Source: Actinomycetes bacterium
GTDB taxonomy: Bacteria > Actinomycetota > Acidimicrobiia > Acidimicrobiales > Bog-793
Reading direction: 5' to 3'
DNA: 5,927 nucleotides
Assembly: GCA_021823365.1 (NCBI GenBank)
Contig: JAKAOD010000214.1
Coordinates: 1-5,927 of the forward strand
The translations under genes and the position numbers were made by a program. Each line of letters opens with the position of its first letter. Position 1 is the stretch's first letter. The notes beneath the pieces are model-generated. The model was not told the DNA's origin, made no database searches, and saw only the letters and a program-made list of their open reading frames with translations. Shown here piece after piece: positions 1 to 4,982 of this stretch.

Positions 1-2
1 TC

Positions 3-875
3 ATTGCGTTCTTCGCCATCACCTCCTCGCACTTCATCACTGCCGACAATGTCCAGACGATCTTCGACGACGTAGCGGTGGTTGCCGTGCTCACGATCGG
101 CCAGCAGCTCGTCATCACCACTGCCGGCATCGACCTCTCCCTCGGGCCCAACGCAGCGTTGTGCGGGATGATCGCCGGGCTGATGATGGTCCACGGCATG
201 TGGGTCGGCGTGATCCTCGCTGTCGCGCTGGGCACGGGCGTCGGCCTACTGAACGGCTTCCTCGTGGCATTCACGCGAATCCCCCCGTTCATCGTCACGC
301 TCGGTACGAATGGGATATGTGCTGGCGGGGCACTGCTGGCAACCTCCGGAGTCGGCATCTACACGTTTCCGCAGACGTTTCTCAGCTTTGGGACGGGATC
401 CTGGGGCGTCTTTCCCTTCCTGATCATCGTCACCATCGTCCTCGCCGTCCTCGGCCAGCTTCTCCTCGGCACGACCCGCTTCGGGCGTTCGGTGTATGCG
501 ATCGGGAGCAACTTCCGGGCCGCGCAGCTCTCGGGGCTTCCCGTGCGGCGCAACCTCATCCTCGTGTACACGATCGCCGGGTTCCTCGCCGGAGTCGCCG
601 GCCTTCTTCTCACTGCCTATGTCGCGGGCGCGATCCCGACCGCCGGCGACAGCTACGTGCTGCCGCCGATCGCCGCCGTCGTCATCGGCGGTGGCAGCTT
701 GTTCGGCGGCGAGGGGACCGTGTGGGGTGCGATGCTCGGCGCGCTCCTGATGAGCGTCCTCAGCGACGGGACCCAGCTCCTCGGCGTGTCAACCTACACC
801 GAGGAGGTGATTCTCGGCGTCGTCGTGATCGGCGCCGTGTTCATCGACTCCTTCCGCAAGCGCGTGGCCGTATGA
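3..875 (+). CDS. Sugar ABC transporter permease, RbsC family (5' end cut off)
   Basis: Inner-membrane permease of a carbohydrate ABC importer of the ribose/xylose/AI-2 class (BPD_transp_2 family). The reading frame is open from the left edge, so the first 30-40 residues lie outside; about 290 residues are visible against about 320 for E. coli RbsC. The GTG at position 78 is internal: the codons before it already encode a permease-like stretch (ITADNVQTIFDDVAVVAVLT). Family marks are the GIDLSLG segment early on, the cytoplasmic loop with AAQLSGLPVRRN, the following PTAGDSYVLPPIAAVVIGG segment, GGSLFGGEGT, and the LLGVSTYTEEVILG end closing in a basic tail. Six or more hydrophobic membrane segments are evident. 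The ATPase partner is not in the window and probably lies upstream; the binding protein follows 112 bases downstream. The substrate cannot be read from the permease. Confidence 0.93.
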   Translation: MAFFAITSSHFITADNVQTIFDDVAVVAVLTIGQQLVITTAGIDLSLGPNAALCGMIAGLMMVHGMWVGVILAVALGTGVGLLNGFLVAFTRIPPFIVTLGTNGICAGGALLATSGVGIYTFPQTFLSFGTGSWGVFPFLIIVTIVLAVLGQLLLGTTRFGRSVYAIGSNFRAAQLSGLPVRRNLILVYTIAGFLAGVAGLLLTAYVAGAIPTAGDSYVLPPIAAVVIGGGSLFGGEGTVWGAMLGALLMSVLSDGTQLLGVSTYTEEVILGVVVIGAVFIDSFRKRVAV

Positions 876-977
876 GCCGCGCTGGCTTAGGTCGGTGAGT
901 CGCTGGCCGCAGAAGACGGCGAGAGAAGGGAGGTCAAGACCCGCATCACCCGTTGAAGCAGCAGAGTAGAACCCATT

Positions 978-982
978 GGGGG
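978..982 (+). promoter_or_regulatory. Ribosome binding site of the sugar-binding protein
   Basis: A GGGGG run five bases before the ATG at 988. It favours that start over the in-frame TTG at 976, which has no purine-rich site at a suitable distance. Confidence 0.5.
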
Positions 983-987
983 TAGTT

Positions 988-2025
988 ATGGAAACAGCAG
1001 GAGTGCAGCGGGACCCCCGCCACAAGAGCAGGCTCTCACGCAAGCTGATGGGGATGGGCATGCTTGCCGGGACGATCGCGCTCGCGACCGGTGTTCTTGC
1101 CACCTCGTCTGGCGCGACGGTGACGCCCGCAGCGTCAGGGACGAAGACGATCGAGTTCATCCCGACCTCGGCGATCCCATATTTCAGCTCGGAGTACAGG
1201 GGAGTCCAGCAGGAGGCGGCAAAGTACGGGTACAAGACTGTCGAGCAGGCTCCCTCCTCGGACGCCACCTTTGCCACGCAGATCACGATGGTAAAGACCG
1301 CCGTCTCGAACAAGGTGAACGGGATCATCCTCGTGCCCTTCGACCCGTCAGCGCTTGGCCCACCGGTCAAGCAGTCTGAGGCCGCAGGCATCCCGGTGAT
1401 CGCGACCGACTCGTCGCTGTCACCGATGGTTGCAAAGACCTTCGCTGCGGTGAATGACGTCGCCGCGGCAGAGGCAGTCTGCAAGTATGCAGCACTCGCC
1501 GTGGGCAAGAAGGGCGAGTACGCGATCATCGACTACAACCTGTCGACCACGTCGGGCGTCGACCGCTACCACGGTTGCTTGAGCGCGATGAAGGCGTATC
1601 CCGGCATGAAGTTCGAGGGCATCCAGACGGACAACGAAGTTGTCTCAACCGCACTTTCTGAGACGACAACGCTGCTCGAGCGGAACCCGCACATCCGTGT
1701 CATCTTTGCGTGCAACGACAGCTCCGCGGTCGGGGTGGCAGAGGCCGTGACGCGTCTCAAGATGCAAGACAAGGTGTTCGTGGTGGCATTCGACGCCGAC
1801 CTCGGCGAGGTCAAGTACATCAAGTCTGGAGTCGTCAAGGCGTCAGCCTTGCAGGCACCGGTCACGATGGGAATCGACGCGGTCGACGCGCTCCACTCGC
1901 TGTTCTCGGGAAAGACGATTCCGAAGTCGATCGTGATCCCCTACTACCTCGTCACCTACAAGAACTACGCGCTTCCGGCGTCGGTCGCGCACATCGCACA
2001 GTACGTCCCTGGCTACAAGGGCTGA
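988..2025 (+). CDS. Periplasmic sugar-binding protein of an ABC importer (RbsB-like)
   Basis: Extracytoplasmic substrate-binding protein of the Peripla_BP_4/LacI-like fold, 345 residues from the ATG. It should deliver a small sugar to the permease encoded just upstream. The N-terminus is a Sec-type signal: basic residues 8-19, a hydrophobic core around 20-38 and a possible signal peptidase I site after SGA (41-43). There is no lipobox cysteine, so it is not predicted to be a lipoprotein. The mature part has the two-lobed pattern, with VNGIILVPFDPSALGP, GIPVIATD, VIFACNDSS and VVAFDADLG. Compared with E. coli RbsB from memory, the ligand residues Asp89, Arg141, Asn190, Asp215 and Gln235 appear kept (D141, R193, N243, D269, Q289), while Arg90 is Ser142 and Phe164 seems absent. 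This suggests a ligand other than ribose. An in-frame TTG at 976 would add four residues; ATG 988 is preferred because GGGGG lies five bases upstream. Confidence 0.93.
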   Translation: METAGVQRDPRHKSRLSRKLMGMGMLAGTIALATGVLATSSGATVTPAASGTKTIEFIPTSAIPYFSSEYRGVQQEAAKYGYKTVEQAPSSDATFATQITMVKTAVSNKVNGIILVPFDPSALGPPVKQSEAAGIPVIATDSSLSPMVAKTFAAVNDVAAAEAVCKYAALAVGKKGEYAIIDYNLSTTSGVDRYHGCLSAMKAYPGMKFEGIQTDNEVVSTALSETTTLLERNPHIRVIFACNDSSAVGVAEAVTRLKMQDKVFVVAFDADLGEVKYIKSGVVKASALQAPVTMGIDAVDALHSLFSGKTIPKSIVIPYYLVTYKNYALPASVAHIAQYVPGYKG

Positions 2026-2031
2026 GCGCTA

Positions 2032-2062
2032 GCACCCCCCTCCCGTTTCGGGAGGGGGGTGC
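2032..2062 (+). terminator. Strong hairpin terminator after the transporter genes
   Basis: A perfect 14-bp inverted repeat (GCACCCCCCTCCCG / CGGGAGGGGGGTGC) with a TTT loop starts six bases after the stop codon of the binding-protein gene. No T-tract follows, which is common for high-GC actinobacterial terminators. A second, weaker 5-bp hairpin (CGCAG-GGC-CTGCG, 2071-2083) comes right after. It probably ends the transporter transcript or sharply lowers read-through into the NTF2-like and kinase genes. It could also stabilise the 3' end of the binding-protein mRNA. Confidence 0.85.
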
Positions 2063-2114
2063 GCTCCCGGCGCAGGGCCTGCGTCGATACCAATCATCGC
2101 GGGGCAGATGACCG

Positions 2115-2121
2115 AAAGGGG
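2115..2121 (+). promoter_or_regulatory. Ribosome binding site of the NTF2-like gene
   Basis: AAAGGGG lies seven bases before the ATG at 2129. The alternative upstream ATG at 2108 has only GGGG three bases away, so this site decides the start. Confidence 0.6.
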
Positions 2122-2128
2122 CGTCGTG

Positions 2129-2497
2129 ATGCAACGACCACGGGAGATCGCCGAGTCCTACTGGCGAGCCGAGATGCGCCGTGATCTCGCTGCGATCCTC
2201 GAGCACTACGCGGAGGATGCCGAGCTCCTCGTCCCGGGGCTCGGCTCGTTGGTCGGCCACGAGGGGATCAGGAAGTTCTACGAGCCGAGCATCGAGCAGT
2301 ACCCGGAACTTGTCGTTGAGATCGGCAGGAGCCTCGAGGATGGACCGGTCGGGGCAATCGAGTGGTCGTCGGTCCATACCGACGTCCATGGCAAGACGTA
2401 CCCCTGTCTCGGCGTGAGCTTCATCGAGGTCGGTGATGGCAAGTTCAAGACGGTGCATGTGTACTACGACCCGGGCGCGTTCGCCCACGGTCATTGA
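2129..2497 (+). CDS. NTF2/SnoaL-like small protein, function unknown
   Basis: A 122-residue protein (129 if the ATG at 2108 were used). It has the alpha+beta-cone pattern of the NTF2/SnoaL/ketosteroid-isomerase-like superfamily: an N-terminal helix containing IAESYWRAEMRRDLAAILEHYAEDAELLVPG, then GHEGIRKFYE at 43-52, followed by beta strands ending in VSFIEVGDGKFKTVHVYYDP (97-115). No signal peptide or membrane segment is seen, so it is likely cytoplasmic. The superfamily includes isomerases, cyclases, dehydratases and purely binding proteins, and no catalytic pair can be assigned here. It sits between the transporter terminator and the sugar kinase, 27 bases before the latter, so the two are probably co-transcribed. 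A role in isomerising or binding the transported sugar is a guess from context only. Confidence 0.8.
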   Translation: MQRPREIAESYWRAEMRRDLAAILEHYAEDAELLVPGLGSLVGHEGIRKFYEPSIEQYPELVVEIGRSLEDGPVGAIEWSSVHTDVHGKTYPCLGVSFIEVGDGKFKTVHVYYDPGAFAHGH

Positions 2498-2511
2498 CCG
2501 GTTCTCTGGCC

Positions 2512-2518
2512 AAGGAGG
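2512..2518 (+). promoter_or_regulatory. Ribosome binding site of the sugar kinase
   Basis: AAGGAGG, six bases before the ATG at 2525. It is the best Shine-Dalgarno match in the window and fixes the kinase start. Confidence 0.75.
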
Positions 2519-2524
2519 CGGTAC

Positions 2525-3544
2525 ATGGCAGACGTAGTCGTCGTCGGGGCGTATAACGCCGGATTCAGCATCTATCTCTCGCGGCTTCCTCTGCCTGGCG
2601 AGACCGTGGGCGACGGACGCTTCGACTGGGGACCGGGGGGCAAAGGCACCAACCAGGCGATCGCGCTCCGACGCCTGGGCATCGACGCATGCCTCGTGGT
2701 CAAGATCGGGGACGACGTCTTCGGAGAGCGCGCCCGCCGAGTCCTGCTCGACGAGGGTCTCCCCGAATGGGGCATCTCGACGGGCACGAAGCCGACAGGT
2801 GTAGCGTTCATCATGGTGCAAGATGATGGCGAGAACTCGATCGTCGTGGCACCGGGGGCCAACCTCGAGCTTGATGCCGCCGACGTTCGCCTCCTTGAGG
2901 CCGAGCTCGCCTCGTGCCGGCTGGTGCTCGTGCAGCTCGAGTGTCGCGCAGAGCTGGCGGTCGAGGTGGCTCGTTGGGCACGCCAGTCCGGGAAGACCTG
3001 CCTGCTGAACCCGGCACCGGCACGACCGCTCACGGCCAGCGACCTGGGGAACTTCGACCTGATCACGCCGAACGAGACGGAGCTTGCCTCGCTGGCGCGC
3101 GAGCTCGGGCTCGGGGGCTCGAGCCTCGAGTCCCAGGCGATGGGCCTTGTTGAGCGCGGCGTGCCCGACGTCGTGGTCACCCTCGGCAGCGACGGTGCGC
3201 TGTGGGCCTCGTCGGCGGGCACTCGGCATTTTGCCGCGTACCCTGCTGAGGTCAGGGATACGACTGGCGCAGGCGACGCCTTCAACGCCGGCCTCGCCGC
3301 CGGCATCGCCGAAGGCCTGTCGATGGCCGACGCGATCGACCTCGGTTGTCGGGCCGGCGCCTACTGCGTGACGCGTGAGGGCGTGATCGACGGGCTCGCT
3401 GCGCAGGCGACGCTCGACGTGTTGGGGCGGGGGGAGTCCGCAGGCCCTGGAACCGCTCCCACTGGAGATAAGGCCGGTACCGGCAAGGGCGCCGACGTGG
3501 TCGGCATGCCGGCTGCCCGGCTCGTCACGAGGACAGAGCGGTGA
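2525..3544 (+). CDS. PfkB/ribokinase-family sugar kinase with C-terminal extension
   Basis: ATP-dependent carbohydrate kinase of 339 residues, cytosolic or possibly encapsulated. The ribokinase signatures appear in order: LPGETV (23-28), the sugar/phosphate motif GPGGKGTNQA (36-45), QLE (137-139, matching Glu143 of E. coli RbsK), NPAPA (162-166), TPNETE (181-186), VTLGSDGALW (218-227) and the anion-hole/catalytic motif DTTGAGDAF (245-253), with D251 the expected base. The fold ends near residue 300, as in RbsK. About 39 further residues follow: a Gly/Pro/Ala/Ser-rich linker, then a short tail ending MPAARLVTRTER. In an ungapped stretch N11 matches RbsK Asn14, but the ribose-contacting Asp16 is Gly13. 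A plain ribose specificity is therefore doubtful; deoxyribose, a tetritol or another polyol-like sugar are options. It probably phosphorylates the sugar brought in by the upstream ABC system. It converges with the BMC operon, leaving 62 bases between stop codons. Confidence 0.93.
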   Translation: MADVVVVGAYNAGFSIYLSRLPLPGETVGDGRFDWGPGGKGTNQAIALRRLGIDACLVVKIGDDVFGERARRVLLDEGLPEWGISTGTKPTGVAFIMVQDDGENSIVVAPGANLELDAADVRLLEAELASCRLVLVQLECRAELAVEVARWARQSGKTCLLNPAPARPLTASDLGNFDLITPNETELASLARELGLGGSSLESQAMGLVERGVPDVVVTLGSDGALWASSAGTRHFAAYPAEVRDTTGAGDAFNAGLAAGIAEGLSMADAIDLGCRAGAYCVTREGVIDGLAAQATLDVLGRGESAGPGTAPTGDKAGTGKGADVVGMPAARLVTRTER

Positions 3545-3561
3545 GCGCGCCCCGGTGGAAC

Positions 3562-3577
3562 TGACGCGACAGCGTCA
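3562..3577. terminator. Small hairpin between convergent operons, possible bidirectional terminator
   Basis: TGACGC-GACA-GCGTCA is a perfect 6-bp stem with a 4-base loop, placed in the 62-base gap between the kinase stop and the last BMC gene stop. It has no T-tract on either side and is weak beside the 2032-2062 hairpin. It is called mainly on position. Confidence 0.3.
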
Positions 3578-3606
3578 CGCAACTGGTGTCGATTCGCTGT
3601 GAGGAA

Positions 3607-3900
3607 TCAGCCCTCCCGGAGCACGAGCTCGTCGTCCGCGACTAGCTGATCTATCACCCCCGCCACGATCGCTCGGACCGGGGCCGGGGACATCCCGACG
3701 ACCTGCCTCGCGGAGTTTCCCTCGTCGATGATCAGTACCGCCTCTCCGGCCCCTGACCCCACGGTGTCCACACAAATCAAGTAGCTCCCGTCGGGACGGC
3801 CCGAGGCGTCCAGTAGGTCACACAACAGCAGCCGGCGCCCTTCGAACACCGGCGAGCTGATGGTGGATACCACCGTGCCCACCACCCGGCCGACCTTCAT
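3607..3900 (-). CDS. BMC vertex protein, EutN/CcmL family (copy 1, distal)
   Basis: A 97-residue EutN/CcmL-type protein (Pfam EutN_CcmL, BMC-P). Members form pentamers that cap the vertices of the polyhedral microcompartment shell. The family pattern is complete: MKVGRVVGTVVST (1-13), the LLLCDLLD strand (24-31), VDTVGSGAGEAVLIIDEGNSAR (44-65) and AIVAGVIDQL at the C-terminus, where most members have AIVGIVD. Length is normal, with no extension. It is the last gene of the - strand operon. Its ATG overlaps the stop of the preceding EutN gene as ATGA, so it is likely translationally coupled. It carries one cysteine in the early strand and one in VCVD-like context (LICVD). Confidence 0.95.
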   Translation of the reverse strand: MKVGRVVGTVVSTISSPVFEGRRLLLCDLLDASGRPDGSYLICVDTVGSGAGEAVLIIDEGNSARQVVGMSPAPVRAIVAGVIDQLVADDELVLREG

Positions 3901-4196
3901 CGCCGCCCTGCTGCGCGCCGGCCAGCACGCAGCTCCTCTACCGCGTCGACGATCCCGACGATGGCGTGGTCGACGGGGACGAACGTGTTCGGCAGGGCCT
4001 GCGAGGCCTCGCGGGCGCCCACGATGTACACCAGCTCTCCCGGGCCTGCCATGTGGACACCATCTGCGGCGACGACGGGAACCCCCTCGGGCTGCTCGTG
4101 CCGGTCCAAGGGTTGGACCAATAGAAGCTTCACGCCCTCGAGCCCGTCCGCCTTCACCGACGCCACCACTGTCCCAATGACCCGTGCGAGTTGCAC
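3897..4196 (-). CDS. BMC vertex protein, EutN/CcmL family (copy 2, proximal)
   Basis: A 99-residue EutN/CcmL-type pentameric shell protein that starts with GTG. Family features are MQLARVIGTVVASVK (1-15), LEGVKLLLVQPLD (19-31), the VVAADGVHMAGPGELVYIVG core (41-60) and PVDHAIVGIVDAVEELR (74-90). The end is Arg-rich (RAGRRAAGRR). It differs clearly from the copy downstream, so the two are not a recent duplication. The GTG follows directly on the TAG stop of the BMC-T gene with no gap, and an AGAAGGGA site lies six bases upstream inside that gene. Two distinct vertex proteins in one locus are common in complex BMC operons and may give mixed or alternative vertices. Confidence 0.95.
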   Translation of the reverse strand: MQLARVIGTVVASVKADGLEGVKLLLVQPLDRHEQPEGVPVVAADGVHMAGPGELVYIVGAREASQALPNTFVPVDHAIVGIVDAVEELRAGRRAAGRR

Positions 4197-4982
4197 CTAC
4201 TGTCCCTTCTCGCTCAGGCTCCGCCCCGCTCGACTACCAGCCCGGCCCGAGCGGGGCTCCGTCGCCTGGGAGGCCCCGCCCGACGAACCGCTCCCCCTCC
4301 CGTGGTCGTTCCGGCCGCCCCCGCCGGATCCGGGCATCGGGCGCCCCGTGGGCACGACGACCGTCGCGGGCAAGCCGGTCGCGGCTGGCGGTGGCTTGTG
4401 CACGCCCCTCGCCATGCCCCCGAACCTTGGGTCAGACAAAAGGTTCTCGCGCATCTCAGCGTGAAGTTGCGAAATCACCACGTGGGTCAGCACCTGCCCC
4501 GAGGCAGAGCTGCGGGCCACGCCGTAAGCGACGGCGGCTTCGACCTCCGCCACCTCTCCGCCGAACAGGACATACCCCTTGCCGCCAAGGTCGTCCGCCA
4601 GGCGCAGATCGCGGATGTTCACTCGGGCGCCCTTCACGCCCGCGTCGGCGGCGTCGATCGCTGCCGCCACGGTCTGCGTCTCGATCACGCCGAGCGCCTC
4701 GCCAGAATCCTCGCGCCGCTTCCCGCCGATCGACGCCACCACGTCCGGGTGCACGTCAGGCAGGAAGACCACGTCGAGCAGCGAGGGGCCGGCGACCTCC
4801 CGGCCCGCCTGCATCGCCTCCTCAACGTCGGCGGTGAGGCCTCCCACGAGCACCAGGTACTTCCCGGGGTGCACCGTTCCTGCCCGAATGACCTGGAGCG
4901 GAGCTCGTTTGATCATGGCGTCGCCCGCCTCGATGCCCATGGCGATCGAAGCGAACTCCAAGAGAGCGATGGCCGGTTCCAT
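4197..4982 (-). CDS. Tandem-domain BMC shell protein (BMC-T, PduT-like) with long C-terminal tail
   Basis: A trimeric pseudo-hexameric shell protein that tiles BMC facets, 261 residues from the ATG. BMC domain 1 spans about 4-85 (AIALLEFASIAMGIEAGDAM, then VHPGKYLVLVGG). BMC domain 2 spans about 95-178 (ALGVIETQTVAAAIDAAD, then DLGGKGYVLFGG). It aligns without gaps to the start of Salmonella PduT from memory. By that alignment the Fe-S ligand Cys38 of PduT is His38 here, and the whole protein has no cysteine. PduT ends near residue 184, whereas this protein runs on for about 70 residues rich in Gly, Ser, Arg and Pro. The ATG at 4982 shares one base with the TGA stop of the aldehyde dehydrogenase gene. 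A GTG one codon earlier is possible, but the ATG matches the family start. Translational coupling to the dehydrogenase is likely. Confidence 0.95.
   Translation of the reverse strand: MEPAIALLEFASIAMGIEAGDAMIKRAPLQVIRAGTVHPGKYLVLVGGLTADVEEAMQAGREVAGPSLLDVVFLPDVHPDVVASIGGKRREDSGEALGVIETQTVAAAIDAADAGVKGARVNIRDLRLADDLGGKGYVLFGGEVAEVEAAVAYGVARSSASGQVLTHVVISQLHAEMRENLLSDPRFGGMARGVHKPPPAATGLPATVVVPTGRPMPGSGGGGRNDHGRGSGSSGGASQATEPRSGRAGSRAGRSLSEKGQ
4203..4210 (-). promoter_or_regulatory. Ribosome binding site of the proximal EutN gene
   Basis: AGAAGGGA on the - strand, six bases before the GTG at 4196 and inside the 3' end of the BMC-T gene. It supports that GTG as the start. Confidence 0.55.

Noticed and set aside
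161..898. 245-codon open frame on the + strand overlapping the permease
   Set aside because: It is out of frame with a clear membrane permease and has a highly Arg-rich translation typical of a shadow.
872..898. Eight-codon ATG frame overlapping the permease stop (ATGA)
   Set aside because: Too short and without any supporting feature; probably chance.
925..934. Shine-Dalgarno-like GAAGGGAGGT upstream of the binding-protein gene
   Set aside because: No ATG, GTG or TTG follows at a usable distance, so it does not start a gene here; it may be chance in purine-rich leader sequence.
976..978. TTG as start of the sugar-binding protein
   Set aside because: It adds only four residues and lacks a Shine-Dalgarno site, while the ATG at 988 has GGGGG five bases upstream.
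789..1529. 246-codon open frame on the - strand
   Set aside because: It is antisense to the permease end and the binding-protein gene, both certain. No motif or plausible ribosome site supports it.
2108..2110. ATG as start of the NTF2-like protein
   Set aside because: Poor ribosome site spacing; the ATG at 2129 has AAAGGGG at seven bases and begins directly at the first family helix.
1952..3229. 425-codon open frame on the - strand
   Set aside because: It is antisense to the NTF2-like and kinase genes, both of which have clear family motifs and Shine-Dalgarno sites. Its translation shows no recognisable domain and is His/Arg/Asp-rich, as expected for a high-GC shadow frame.
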